This document shows, one piece after another, positions 8,564 through 18,173 of a stretch of DNA of 64,000 bases (the first letter of the stretch is position 1; every line of letters begins with the position of its first letter). This DNA is from Blautia glucerasea (GTDB lineage Bacteria; Bacillota; Clostridia; Lachnospirales; Lachnospiraceae). The position numbers and the translations under genes are program-made. Below the pieces are notes generated by a model. That model saw only the letters and a program-made list of their open reading frames with translations, was not told where the DNA came from and ran no database searches. The stretch covers positions 1-64,000 of the forward strand of contig NZ_JAAITU010000020.1 of NCBI RefSeq assembly GCF_013304385.1. Reading direction: 5' to 3'.

Positions 8564-9778
8564 ATGATCAACATAGCAGTTTTAGGATACGGCACTGTAG
8601 GCAGCGGAGTAGTAGAGGTGATCAATACCAACCAGGACAGTATTAACAGGCGTGCAGGAGATGAGATCCGGATCAAATACGTGTTGGATCTTCGTGATTT
8701 TCCAGGGGATCCGGTACAGGAAGTGCTTGTACACGATTATGAGACCATCGTAAATGATCCGGAAGTAGACATTGTAGTAGAAGTGATGGGTGGCCTGGAG
8801 CCGGCACATACCTTTGTGAAAAGAGCATTAGAGGCAGGGAAAAGCGTGGCTACCTCCAATAAAGCATTGGTAGCAAAGTTTGGTCCTGAGCTGATGGACA
8901 TCGCCAGGAATAAGAACATTAATTTCCTGTTTGAGGCAAGCTGCGGAGGCGGTATTCCTATTATCCGCGCACTGAACCAGTCTCTTACAGCAGACCAGAT
9001 CGACGAAGTGACAGGTATCCTGAATGGCACCACCAATTATATGCTGACCAAGATGGATATGGAAGGCAGCCGTTTTGAAAGTGTTCTGAAGGAAGCTCAG
9101 GAAAAAGGATATGCAGAGGCTGATCCTACCGCAGATGTGGAAGGATATGACGCATGCAGGAAGATCGCGATCCTGTCTTCCCTTGCATACGGGAAGTTTC
9201 TGAATTATGAAAAAATCCATACAGAAGGGATCACCAGGATCACTCCGGAAGATATGGAGTATGCCAGGGTTATGGGTATGTCCATTAAGCTTCTGGCTAC
9301 AAGCAGGAAGCTGTCAGAGGATTCCTATTATGCAGTGGTTGCCCCCTTCCTTGTTGGTAAAAATAATCCGCTGTACAGTGTAAATGATGTGTACAACGGT
9401 ATTTTTGTCCATGGAAATGTACTGGGAGATGCCATGTTCTACGGCAGCGGGGCAGGCAAGCTGCCTACTGCAAGTGCAGTAGTGGCAGATGTGGTGGATG
9501 AAGCCAAGCATCTTCATGAGAACATTCCAAATGAATGGAACGATCAGCCACTTCCCCTTGCAGATCCTGATCAGGTATCCGGACGGTTCTTTGTACGTGT
9601 ACAGACAACCGATCTTTCGCTGATCCGGAGTGTATTTGGGACTATAGAGCAGATACAGGTACCAAAGGCAGAAGGAGAGACAGGCTTTGTCACTGCACAG
9701 ATGACACTTGGACAGTACAAAGCAAAAGCAGCAGAGATCAAAGCGGAGATCCTTTCCATGATCCGCATCAAGGACTGA
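8564..9778 (+). CDS. hom: homoserine dehydrogenase
   Basis: It reduces aspartate semialdehyde to homoserine with NAD(P)H, the branch point to threonine and methionine. The N-terminal nucleotide-binding loop GYGTVGSGVVE and the catalytic-domain signature (SCGGGIPIIRAL, then GILNGTTNYMLTKM) are present. The last 80 residues form an ACT-type domain typical of threonine-inhibited enzymes. The 404 residues are normal. It follows the ThrR-like gene by four bases and precedes aspartate kinase by 16, so the three are almost certainly co-transcribed and supply aspartate-family amino acids. Confidence 0.96.
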   Translation: MINIAVLGYGTVGSGVVEVINTNQDSINRRAGDEIRIKYVLDLRDFPGDPVQEVLVHDYETIVNDPEVDIVVEVMGGLEPAHTFVKRALEAGKSVATSNKALVAKFGPELMDIARNKNINFLFEASCGGGIPIIRALNQSLTADQIDEVTGILNGTTNYMLTKMDMEGSRFESVLKEAQEKGYAEADPTADVEGYDACRKIAILSSLAYGKFLNYEKIHTEGITRITPEDMEYARVMGMSIKLLATSRKLSEDSYYAVVAPFLVGKNNPLYSVNDVYNGIFVHGNVLGDAMFYGSGAGKLPTASAVVADVVDEAKHLHENIPNEWNDQPLPLADPDQVSGRFFVRVQTTDLSLIRSVFGTIEQIQVPKAEGETGFVTAQMTLGQYKAKAAEIKAEILSMIRIKD

Positions 9779-9794
9779 GTGACCGGAGGCATAT

Positions 9795-11003
9795 ATGTTA
9801 ATAGTTAAAAAGTTTGGCGGTACATCTGTGGCAAATAAAGAACGGATCTTTCATGTGGCAGACCGGTGTATAGCAGAATACCAGAAAGGCAACGATGTAG
9901 TGGTTGTGCTTTCTGCAATGGGCAAATATACAGATGAGCTGATCAAAATGGCAAAGGACATCAATGAAAAGCCACCGAAAAGAGAATTGGATATGCTGCT
10001 GACCATTGGAGAGCAGATGTCTGTGGCGCTGATGGCCATGGCCATGAACCAGAGAAAGGTGCCGGCAGTATCCCTGAATGCATTTCAGGTGACTATGCAC
10101 ACCACCAGTGATCACGGCAATGCAAGACTGAAAAGGATCGATACCGAGCGGATCCGCAGGGAGCTGGAAAACCGCAGGATCGTCATCGTCACTGGATTTC
10201 AGGGCGTGAACAAATATGATGATTATACTACCCTTGGCAGAGGCGGCTCTGACACTACAGCAGTTGCACTGGCAGCAGCTCTTCATGCAGATGCCTGCGA
10301 GATCTATACAGATGTGGACGGAGTTTATACGGCAGACCCAAGGAAGGTGCCTGGAGCCCGCAAGCTGAAAGAGATCACCTATGATGAGATGCTGGATCTG
10401 GCTACCTTAGGAGCAGGTGTGCTTCACAACCGTTCTGTGGAAATGGCCAAGAAATACGGCGTGCCCCTTGTGGTGCGCTCCAGCCTGAACGACAGTGAGG
10501 GTACAGTAGTAAAGGAGGTAACAACCGTGGAGAGAATGCTGATCAGTGGTGTAGCCCTGGATACAGATGCAGTAAGGATCGCAGTGATCGGGATCAAGGA
10601 TATGCCGGGTATGGCATTTAAGGTTTTTGATACACTTGCCAAAAAGAAGATCAATGTGGATGTGATTCTGCAGTCCATCGGACGGGCAGGCACCAAAGAT
10701 ATTTCCTTTACAGTAAATAAGGATGATCTTGAGGATGCAGTTGCCACTCTGGAAGAGAACCAGGCAAGACTGGGCTATAAAGAACTGCATTCAGAGAGAA
10801 ACATTGCCAAGCTTTCTATTGTAGGGGCCGGCATGATGAGTAATCCGGGTGTGGCTGCTAAGATGTTCGAAAGCCTTTACAACGAAGGCGTTAATATCAA
10901 TATGATCTCTACATCAGAGATCAGGGTAACGGTCCTGATCAATGAAAAGGATGGGATCCGTGCAATGAATGCAGTACACGATGCGTTTGGGCTTACCGAC
11001 TAA
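9795..11003 (+). CDS. lysC: aspartate kinase
   Basis: It phosphorylates aspartate, the first step to lysine, diaminopimelate, threonine and methionine. KFGGTSVA at the N-terminus and 'GRGGSDTTAVALAAAL' near residue 150 form the kinase site. Two C-terminal ACT domains (from about residue 265, and SIVGAGMMSNPGVAAKMFE) imply feedback control by lysine and/or threonine. The 402 residues match the monofunctional class. A GGAGG precedes the ATG at 9795. It forms an operon with hom and the ThrR-like regulator. Confidence 0.96.
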   Translation: MLIVKKFGGTSVANKERIFHVADRCIAEYQKGNDVVVVLSAMGKYTDELIKMAKDINEKPPKRELDMLLTIGEQMSVALMAMAMNQRKVPAVSLNAFQVTMHTTSDHGNARLKRIDTERIRRELENRRIVIVTGFQGVNKYDDYTTLGRGGSDTTAVALAAALHADACEIYTDVDGVYTADPRKVPGARKLKEITYDEMLDLATLGAGVLHNRSVEMAKKYGVPLVVRSSLNDSEGTVVKEVTTVERMLISGVALDTDAVRIAVIGIKDMPGMAFKVFDTLAKKKINVDVILQSIGRAGTKDISFTVNKDDLEDAVATLEENQARLGYKELHSERNIAKLSIVGAGMMSNPGVAAKMFESLYNEGVNINMISTSEIRVTVLINEKDGIRAMNAVHDAFGLTD

Positions 11004-11024
11004 AAGCCTGGAAGGGAGAAAACG

Positions 11025-12278
11025 ATGAAAAGAAAAATGATGATTGCACTATTGATGGCAGCCAGCTTATGTACAGTATCTGTTCCTGTTATTGCACAGG
11101 AGACCGCAGGGACACAGGAAGCAGCTCAGACAGAGGAAACTGCTGAAGCACAGGAGACTGCAGTGGCAGAAAACACAGAAGAAGCACAGCCTGCAGACCC
11201 GCATGCTTCCACTACTTTATCGGACAACATTTATGATTTTCAGCTGAAAATGGGAGATGATATCTGCCAGTTCCCTATGACCTATGAGGCTTTTACAGCT
11301 CTTGGATGGCAGCTTTCCGGCGTGGAAGAGGACGAAAGCGTACCCTCTAATTCCTACTATATGATCGATTTTGAAAAAGAGGGACTGCGGATTGGAGCAG
11401 AGGCTATCAACCTGGGGATCAATCAGACACCTGTAAGCCAGTGTCTGATCGGCTCTGTGACTGTGGATGCAAGCAGCAGCTACGGAGTGGATCTTTCCAA
11501 AATGCCGGTAGAGCTTGCAGGCGGGATCCAGATGGGTACCTCCACAGTGGATGATATTAAGGCAGCTTATGGAGATCCTTCTGATGTATATGAAGGAGAT
11601 TATTATACACAGATGACATACTCCAAGGATACTTATGAACGTGTGGAGCTGTATGTATATAAGGACGACAACACACTGAAAAAAGTAGATGTGCGTAATT
11701 TCTCAGAGCCGGAAGATTTTGAAAAGGGCGAAGTAGATACCTCCACACCGGACGTTGTATCTGAGTATCAGGCGCCCCAGGAACTGGGCAGTGATATGCT
11801 GGATCCGGTAGTAGAGTACTGTGGTGATCTTTACCAGCTCCCTGCACCTGTAAGCGCATTTGAGGCAAATGGCTGGGTGATCCAGGATGCAGCTGAGGAC
11901 GCATATGTAGAAGTCGGCGGTCTGGAATTTATTGATATGATGAAGAATAACCAGAGTGTAAGATTCTCCATCTATAACAAAACATCCAATGCAGTTACAT
12001 TGTCCAATTGCTTTGTAACAGAACTGGAGGTTGGCAATTATGACAGCGACAGCCTGAGCCTGAAGCTTTCCGGTGGATTTACTTTAGGCGCATCCAAAAG
12101 CGATCTGATGGCAGCAGCACAGGAAAAAGGCTATCTTTACGATGAAGAGAATGGTTATCTGACCATTTATGAGAGCGAAGATACCAAGATCGACACAAGA
12201 GCACAGTTCTGGTTCAATGAGGATGAGGATCCGGACACAGCTGCTGCAGTTACCTATAAGAATTATAACCTTCAGTAA
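11025..12278 (+). CDS. secreted protein with duplicated domain, function unknown
   Basis: The 417 residues begin with a signal peptide (MKRKMMIALLMAASLCTVSV, cleavage near VIAQE) and no lipobox at the cleavage site. A Glu/Ala/Thr-rich linker follows. Two copies of one domain then occur, about 70-205 and 255-400. Each opens with a 'FxLP/FPxxxxxFxxxGW' strand and later has GGI/GGF followed by '(M/L)G(T/A)S' and a stretch resembling stress-type 'AYGDPSD' motifs. It lies 21 bases after lysC, so it is probably read through from that operon. No enzyme motif is visible; cell-envelope binding is a guess. Confidence 0.7.
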   Translation: MKRKMMIALLMAASLCTVSVPVIAQETAGTQEAAQTEETAEAQETAVAENTEEAQPADPHASTTLSDNIYDFQLKMGDDICQFPMTYEAFTALGWQLSGVEEDESVPSNSYYMIDFEKEGLRIGAEAINLGINQTPVSQCLIGSVTVDASSSYGVDLSKMPVELAGGIQMGTSTVDDIKAAYGDPSDVYEGDYYTQMTYSKDTYERVELYVYKDDNTLKKVDVRNFSEPEDFEKGEVDTSTPDVVSEYQAPQELGSDMLDPVVEYCGDLYQLPAPVSAFEANGWVIQDAAEDAYVEVGGLEFIDMMKNNQSVRFSIYNKTSNAVTLSNCFVTELEVGNYDSDSLSLKLSGGFTLGASKSDLMAAAQEKGYLYDEENGYLTIYESEDTKIDTRAQFWFNEDEDPDTAAAVTYKNYNLQ

Positions 12279-12320
12279 CACATAAGGCAGCATGCCTGTG
12301 TCACTGGACCGGAGGAGAAG

Positions 12321-13208
12321 ATGAGTGATTATATTCTGAGCTGCTGTTCAACAGCAGACCTTACCAAGGAACATTTTGAAAAACGTGGAATATCTTACAT
12401 CTGTTTTCACTATCAGATGGATGGAAAACAGTATACAGATAATTTGGGACAGAGCATGCCTTTTGAGAAGTTTTATCAGGCAATGGCAGATGGGGCAGAA
12501 ACAAAAACCTCCCAGGTTAATGCAGAAGAGTATCAGGCATATTTTGAAACATTCCTGAAGCAGGGAAAGGATGTGCTTCATGTGTGCCTGTCCTCCGGGA
12601 TTTCCGGAGCGATCAATTCTGCTATGATCGCCAAAGAAGAACTGTCTCAGAAGTATCCCAAAAGGCAGATCCTGGTGGTAGATTCTCTTGGAGCATCTTC
12701 CGGATACGGGCTTTTGATGGACCAGCTGGCAGATCTTCGGGATCAGGGACAAAGCCTTCAGCAGGTTTATGACTGGGCCGAGCAGCATAAGCTGGAGCTG
12801 AATCACTGGTTCTTTTCCACAGATCTTACCTTTTATATCAAGGGCGGCAGGATTTCCAAAACCGCCGGCTTTATCGGCGGCGTGTTGAATATCTGCCCGC
12901 TTCTGAACATGGATGACCAGGGAAGGCTGATCCCCAGATTTAAGATCCGCACCAAGAAAAAGGTGATCCGTACCATTGTGGACAAGATGGAAGAATATGC
13001 CAGAGATGGCAGAGATTATTCCGGGAAGTGCTATATTTCCCAGTCCGGCTGTTATGAGGATGCCAGGGCTGTGGCAGACCTGGTAGAGGCCAGATTTCCC
13101 CACCTAAACGGAAAAGTTCTGATCAATTATGTAGGTACTACCATTGGAAGCCATACAGGCCCTGGTACTGTGGCTCTTTTCTTCTGGGGGAAAAAACGCA
13201 CAGAGTAA
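12321..13208 (+). CDS. DegV family fatty-acid-binding protein
   Basis: DegV/FakB proteins bind a fatty acid in a buried tunnel and can present it to a fatty acid kinase (FakA). The 295-residue protein has the N-terminal DegV-domain pattern with KTSQVN near residue 60, VCLSSGISGAINSA in the middle, and the lipid-binding loop 'KGGRISKTAGFIGG'. The ending 'TIGSHTGPGTVALFF' is a family hallmark. GGAGGAG precedes the ATG. The partner kinase is not in this window. Confidence 0.92.
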   Translation: MSDYILSCCSTADLTKEHFEKRGISYICFHYQMDGKQYTDNLGQSMPFEKFYQAMADGAETKTSQVNAEEYQAYFETFLKQGKDVLHVCLSSGISGAINSAMIAKEELSQKYPKRQILVVDSLGASSGYGLLMDQLADLRDQGQSLQQVYDWAEQHKLELNHWFFSTDLTFYIKGGRISKTAGFIGGVLNICPLLNMDDQGRLIPRFKIRTKKKVIRTIVDKMEEYARDGRDYSGKCYISQSGCYEDARAVADLVEARFPHLNGKVLINYVGTTIGSHTGPGTVALFFWGKKRTE

Positions 13209-13244
13209 GAAGCTGTTGCCGAATCGAAGGAGATTTGATAATCT

Positions 13245-14036
13245 ATGAAGAGAAGTTCAAAAGAACTGAAAAGATACGCAAAGCTGGCTTTAGAGGGTAG
13301 ATATGGGATCGCTATCATGGGGGTGCTGGCAGCATTTGGCATCAACCTTCTGGGGAATCTTCTGGCAGGGAATCTTTTTACAGGCGAATTCCTGCCAACT
13401 ATGATCATGAGCCAGATTTTTCTATTTATCCTGTCCCTTGTTACAGGGATCCTGTCTGCAGGGTTGTATTACATGTTTCTGAATATGGCCAGAGACAGGG
13501 AGTTTGGTCTTGGTGATCTGCTGTACTTTTTCAGAAATCATCCGGATCGGGTGATCGTAGCCGGCTTTGTGCTGGCACTGATCGATCTGGTGGTATCCAT
13601 TCCCTACTACTGGTACAGCTATACTGTGATCCCTGGGAATACTCTGGAAGCACAGGTGGAGTGGATGGGCCGCTCTATGGAGCTGATGCTGTTATCTATT
13701 GTACTTAATGTGATCGTTACGCTGCCTTTTGTTATGACCTACTTTCTGATGGCAGATCACCTGGATATGGGCGGCATAGAGGCTTTAAAGGCCAGTGCAG
13801 CTATGATGAAAGGGCATAAAGGCAGATATCTGCTGATGCAGATCAGCTTTATCCCTTTACTGTTTCTTTCTATATTCACATTATATATAGCTCTTCTTTG
13901 GATCGTTCCCTATATGCAGATGACTGTGACTATGTTTTACAGGGATCTGTTAGGAGAACTGGATCAGGACATTTATGAGGATCACAGGGAAAATAAATCT
14001 GCCTGGGATCAGGATGACTTTAATTCCGAGGCATAA
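13245..14036 (+). CDS. DUF975 family integral membrane protein
   Basis: The 263-residue protein starts with the DUF975 pattern 'RSSKELKRYAKLALEGRYG' and then has about five hydrophobic segments between residues 20 and 225, ending in a charged cytoplasmic-looking tail (ENKSAWDQDD). Members are common in Clostridia and of unknown function. It is co-directional with the flanking degV and tex genes. The last 21 bases are duplicated 42 bases downstream. Confidence 0.8.
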   Translation: MKRSSKELKRYAKLALEGRYGIAIMGVLAAFGINLLGNLLAGNLFTGEFLPTMIMSQIFLFILSLVTGILSAGLYYMFLNMARDREFGLGDLLYFFRNHPDRVIVAGFVLALIDLVVSIPYYWYSYTVIPGNTLEAQVEWMGRSMELMLLSIVLNVIVTLPFVMTYFLMADHLDMGGIEALKASAAMMKGHKGRYLLMQISFIPLLFLSIFTLYIALLWIVPYMQMTVTMFYRDLLGELDQDIYEDHRENKSAWDQDDFNSEA

Positions 14037-14078
14037 AATGTTATGTGCGGAACATAAGACTTTAATTCCCGGGCATAA
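14016..14078. repeat. 21-base direct duplication at the end of the DUF975 gene
   Basis: GACTTTAATTCCGAGGCATAA, which includes the stop codon, recurs at 14058-14078 with two changes, 42 bases later. Confidence 0.7.
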
Positions 14079-14095
14079 GGAGATGATAGATTAAC

Positions 14096-16255
14096 ATGGA
14101 TATTATACAGGTGATCACCCAGGAACTGGGTGTAAAAAAAGAACAGGTAGAAGCAGCGGTAAAGCTGATCGATGAAGGCAATACCATTCCGTTTATTTCC
14201 AGATATCGTAAGGAAGCAACCGGTGCCCTTAATGATGAACAGCTGCGTAATCTTTATGAGCGGCTGAATTACCTGCGTAACCTTGAAGATAAGAAGAAAC
14301 AGGTGCTTGCCAGCATTGAAGAGCAGGGCAAGCTAAACGCTGAGCTGAAGAAACAGATCCTTGAAGCACAGACTCTGGTGGTGGTAGAGGATCTGTACCG
14401 TCCTTACAGGCCAAAACGCCGTACAAGGGCAACCATTGCCAAAGAAAAAGGACTGGAGCCCCTGGCAAATATTATCAGCCTTCAGATGACCAAAAAACCA
14501 TTGGAAGAAGAAGCACAGGCTTTTCTTTCCGAAGAGAAGGAAGTGACTTCCGTGGAGCAGGCCATTGCAGGAGCAAAGGATATTCTGGCAGAACGGATTT
14601 CCGATGAGGCGGATTACCGTATCCGCATCAGGGATCTGACCACAAAGAAAGGAACAATCAGTTCTGTGGCAAAGGATCCAAAGGCTCAGTCTGTTTATGA
14701 AATGTATTATGAGTTTGAGGAGCCTATCAAGAAGCTGGCAGGTCATAGGATCCTGGCACTGAACAGAGGGGAAAAAGAGAAATTCCTCACTGTTAAAGTG
14801 AATGCACCGGAAGAAGAGATCCTCCGTTACCTGGAACATCAGGTGATCACAAAGGAGAATCCTGTTACCTCTCCTGTCTTAAAAGAAGTGGTGGATGACT
14901 GCTACAAACGACTGATCGCACCTGCCATTGAAAGGGAGATCCGCAGCAATCTTACCGATCAGGCAGAAGATGGCGCCATCAAGGTATTTGGAAAGAATCT
15001 GGAGCAGCTTCTTATGCAGCCTCCCATTGCAGGGAAGGTTGTGCTTGGATGGGATCCGGCATTCCGTACCGGATGTAAGCTGGCAGTGGTAGATGCCACA
15101 GGAAAGGTGCTGGATACCACAGTGGTTTATCCTACTGCACCTACCAATGAGACTAAGATCCGTGCAGCCAAGGATACAGTGGAGAAAATGATCCGAAAGT
15201 ACAAGGTATCCCTGATCTCTGTTGGAAATGGTACTGCTTCCAGAGAGTCAGAGCAGGTGATCGTGGACATGCTGAAGGAGATCCCGGAAGCAGGCGTACA
15301 GTACGTGATCACCAATGAAGCTGGTGCTTCTGTATATTCTGCAAGCAAGCTGGCCACAGAAGAGTTCCCTAACTTTGATGTAGGACAGAGAAGCGCAGCT
15401 TCCATTGCAAGGCGTGTACAGGATCCGCTGGCAGAGCTGGTAAAGATCGATCCTAAGTCCATTGGTGTTGGTCAGTATCAGCATGATATGAACCAGAAAA
15501 AGCTGGGAGAAGCTTTGTCCGGAGTGGTTGAGGACTGTGTGAACAAGGTAGGTGTGGATCTGAATACTGCATCTGCCTCCCTGCTGGAATATATTTCAGG
15601 CATCAGTAAAGCCATTGCAAAAAACATTGTGACCTACAGAGAAGAAAATGGCCGTTTTACCAACAGGAAAGGTCTTCTGAAGGTGGCAAAGCTGGGTCCT
15701 AAGGCTTTTGAACAGTGTGCCGGATTTATGCGTATCACAGGAGGTGATGATCCATTGGATGCTACAAGCGTGCATCCGGAAAGCTATGAGGCAGCAAATG
15801 CCCTTCTTAAAAAGCTGGGACACACACCAAAAGATATTACATCCGGAGGTCTGGGCAGGATCTCTTCCCAGATCCATGACTACAAAAAGCTGGCCAAGGA
15901 ACTGGAGATAGGCGAGATCACATTGAAAGACATTGTAAAGGAGCTGGAGAAACCGGCAAGAGATCCAAGGGATGAAATGCCCCGTCCGATCCTTCGCACA
16001 GATGTACTGAATATGGAGGACCTGAAAGAAGGGATGATCCTGAAAGGAACTGTGCGGAATGTGATCGATTTCGGAGCATTTGTGGATATCGGGGTTCATC
16101 AGGATGGGCTTGTACATATCTCCCAGATGAGCGAGAAGTTTATCAAACATCCCCTGGAAGCAGTCAGTGTAGGAGATGTTGTGGATGTACAGGTGATCGG
16201 CGTGGATCTTAAGAAGAAACGGATCAGCCTTTCCATGAAAGGATTTCAGAAATAA
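14096..16255 (+). CDS. RNA-binding protein Tex
   Basis: Tex is a conserved cytoplasmic nucleic-acid-binding protein linked to transcription and RNA turnover. The 719 residues show the family order: an N-terminal helical region (TIPFISRYRKEATGALND), a YqgF-like RNase-H fold in the centre (LGWDPAFRTGCKLAVVD), tandem helix-hairpin-helix motifs (LNTASASLLEYISGISKAIA) and a C-terminal S1 domain (LKEGMILKGTVRNVIDFGAF to KRISLSMKGF). AAGGAGATG lies upstream of the ATG at 14096. Confidence 0.95.
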   Translation: MDIIQVITQELGVKKEQVEAAVKLIDEGNTIPFISRYRKEATGALNDEQLRNLYERLNYLRNLEDKKKQVLASIEEQGKLNAELKKQILEAQTLVVVEDLYRPYRPKRRTRATIAKEKGLEPLANIISLQMTKKPLEEEAQAFLSEEKEVTSVEQAIAGAKDILAERISDEADYRIRIRDLTTKKGTISSVAKDPKAQSVYEMYYEFEEPIKKLAGHRILALNRGEKEKFLTVKVNAPEEEILRYLEHQVITKENPVTSPVLKEVVDDCYKRLIAPAIEREIRSNLTDQAEDGAIKVFGKNLEQLLMQPPIAGKVVLGWDPAFRTGCKLAVVDATGKVLDTTVVYPTAPTNETKIRAAKDTVEKMIRKYKVSLISVGNGTASRESEQVIVDMLKEIPEAGVQYVITNEAGASVYSASKLATEEFPNFDVGQRSAASIARRVQDPLAELVKIDPKSIGVGQYQHDMNQKKLGEALSGVVEDCVNKVGVDLNTASASLLEYISGISKAIAKNIVTYREENGRFTNRKGLLKVAKLGPKAFEQCAGFMRITGGDDPLDATSVHPESYEAANALLKKLGHTPKDITSGGLGRISSQIHDYKKLAKELEIGEITLKDIVKELEKPARDPRDEMPRPILRTDVLNMEDLKEGMILKGTVRNVIDFGAFVDIGVHQDGLVHISQMSEKFIKHPLEAVSVGDVVDVQVIGVDLKKKRISLSMKGFQK

Positions 16256-16295
16256 CAAAAAAGTATTGTGATCCGGCGGGGAGGTGCAGGATTTT

Positions 16296-17150
16296 ATGGA
16301 AGAAACCGCACAGGAGCTTACTGATCATGTAAGCCAGTTTCAGAAATATCTGGATGAACACACGCCCGAGCTGATCAGCTTTGGGATCAAAGTGGTTCTG
16401 TCCATTGTGGTTCTGTATATTGGAAGCCGCCTGATCCGGTGGGTGCTTGGTCTTGTGAGACGCTCCCTGGGACGGACCGGGATGGATAAAGGGGCGGTAC
16501 AGTTTTTGTGTTCATTCCTGAAAGCCCTTTTATATATTCTGCTGATCTTCGGGATCGGGATGAATTTCGGTATCAAAGAATCGTCCGTAGCCGCCCTTTT
16601 AGGTACTGCAGGCGTTACCATCGGTCTTGCATTGCAAGGTGGACTGTCCAACCTGGCAGGAGGGGTGATGCTTCTGATCTTCAAGCCCTTCCAGGTAGGA
16701 GACTACATTATTGTAGATAAGGCCAATGGCTGGGAAGGGACTGTGTATAAGATCGAGATCTGTTATACTACCCTGCTGTCTGTGGATTACAGGCATATTG
16801 TGATCCCGAATGGCACCCTGTCCGGGAATACAGTGGTCAATCTGACAGCAAGGGATATGAGGAAGCTGGAGCTGAAGATCGGGATTTCCTATGATTCAGA
16901 TATGCACAAGGCAAAGCAGATACTGGAACAGATCATAAAAGATGATAAGGGCACCCGGGAAGATCAGGGAATGCTGGTATACGTAGATGAATTGGCAGAA
17001 AGTGCAGTGACCTTGGGGCTTCGTGTATGGGTACCTACAGAAGATTACTGGACGGTGCGATGGCGTTTGAATGAAACCATCAAAGATGAATTTGACCGTC
17101 AGGGTATCCGGATCCCATATCGTCAGTTGGATGTACATTTAATTTCCTAA
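16296..17150 (+). CDS. small-conductance mechanosensitive channel (MscS family)
   Basis: MscS channels open under membrane tension and release solutes on osmotic downshift. Three hydrophobic segments occur in the first 130 residues. The pore-lining helix is the Gly/Ala-rich 'AALLGTAGVTIGLALQGGLS', followed by the beta domain beginning 'FKPFQVGDYI' and a mixed C-terminal domain. The length, about 284 residues, is that of basic MscS. A GTG at 16284 also fits, but GGGGAGG lies at a better distance from the ATG at 16296. It follows tex by 40 bases without a terminator between. Confidence 0.92.
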   Translation: MEETAQELTDHVSQFQKYLDEHTPELISFGIKVVLSIVVLYIGSRLIRWVLGLVRRSLGRTGMDKGAVQFLCSFLKALLYILLIFGIGMNFGIKESSVAALLGTAGVTIGLALQGGLSNLAGGVMLLIFKPFQVGDYIIVDKANGWEGTVYKIEICYTTLLSVDYRHIVIPNGTLSGNTVVNLTARDMRKLELKIGISYDSDMHKAKQILEQIIKDDKGTREDQGMLVYVDELAESAVTLGLRVWVPTEDYWTVRWRLNETIKDEFDRQGIRIPYRQLDVHLIS

Positions 17151-17315
17151 ATATGTTATATTTATCTTAGAATTTTTATATTTTCCAAAGACGTGTACTT
17201 GATTATACTATAATTAAAGTACCTGATAAAGCCAACCGGGTGCTTTGGAAGGAAAACGCCGGAGCAGAGGCGTATGAAAAAGTTACAATAAACTGACAGG
17301 GGAAAACCGGAGATT

Positions 17316-18173
17316 ATGAATGAGAAAAAAAGACGGCTTTTTCTGCTGATTGGTGTGCTGTTGGTGCTGGCAGGAGTGGCTGTAAGAGCATATCCGACCG
17401 TAAGTAACTGGTATCGTGAATATACGGCCAGGTATGAAATCAAAGATTATTGCGATATTGTAGATGTAGAGAATAAGGATAGCCTTACCAAGATGAAGAA
17501 CATGGCCACAAAGTATAATCAGGAGCTGGAGGAAGAAGGCGGGGACGTATCCGCTGTCAGCTATGATGACCTGCTTGCAGTAACAGATGCCATTGGTTTT
17601 CTGGAGATCCCGAAGCTGCAGGTTTATCTGCCTATTTATCACGGGGCGGGAGAGGATGTGCTTGAAAAAGGAATCGGACATATGCCCGGCACCTCCCTTC
17701 CTGTAGGCGGAGCTTCCACACATTGTGTGCTGTCAGGGCACACCGGGCTTCCATCAGCCAAGATGTTTACCCATCTGGATGATCTGGAAGAAGGTGACAT
17801 GTTTTACATTCATGTATTGGACGAAGTATTGGCTTATCAGGTAGACCAGAAGAAGGTAGTCCTTCCTGATGAGACGGAAGATATAGAGATTATAGACGGC
17901 AAGGATTATGTCACACTTCTTACCTGTTTCCCTTACGGGGTGAACAGCCACAGGCTTCTGGTAAGAGGTGAGCGTACATCAAATGTTCCATCAGAGCTGT
18001 CCGTTCAGATGCCTGTGGAGCAAAATAACCAGGAGATGATGGCACCACGTACCGTGCTGATCATAGCAGGAGTATGCGTGGGGCTCTTCTGCATTTTCCT
18101 GATCTGGCTTGTGTGTCGGATCACCAGGGGAAAGAAGAAGGATGAGGACGTACGGGAGGAAGAGGAAAAGTGA
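17316..18173 (+). CDS. class C (pilin) sortase
   Basis: This transpeptidase would polymerise pilin subunits outside the membrane. The 285 residues have an N-terminal membrane anchor (10-28), the class C core 'LPIYHG...GIGHMPGTSLPVGG', the catalytic His in SGHTGLP, the catalytic Cys in TLLTCFPYG, the Arg in SHRLLVRG, and a second C-terminal membrane helix (about 243-265). I see no Asp-Pro-aromatic lid ahead of the core, unlike streptococcal pilin sortases. Its stop overlaps the GTG of the following pilin gene, so the two are translated together. Confidence 0.93.
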   Translation: MNEKKRRLFLLIGVLLVLAGVAVRAYPTVSNWYREYTARYEIKDYCDIVDVENKDSLTKMKNMATKYNQELEEEGGDVSAVSYDDLLAVTDAIGFLEIPKLQVYLPIYHGAGEDVLEKGIGHMPGTSLPVGGASTHCVLSGHTGLPSAKMFTHLDDLEEGDMFYIHVLDEVLAYQVDQKKVVLPDETEDIEIIDGKDYVTLLTCFPYGVNSHRLLVRGERTSNVPSELSVQMPVEQNNQEMMAPRTVLIIAGVCVGLFCIFLIWLVCRITRGKKKDEDVREEEEK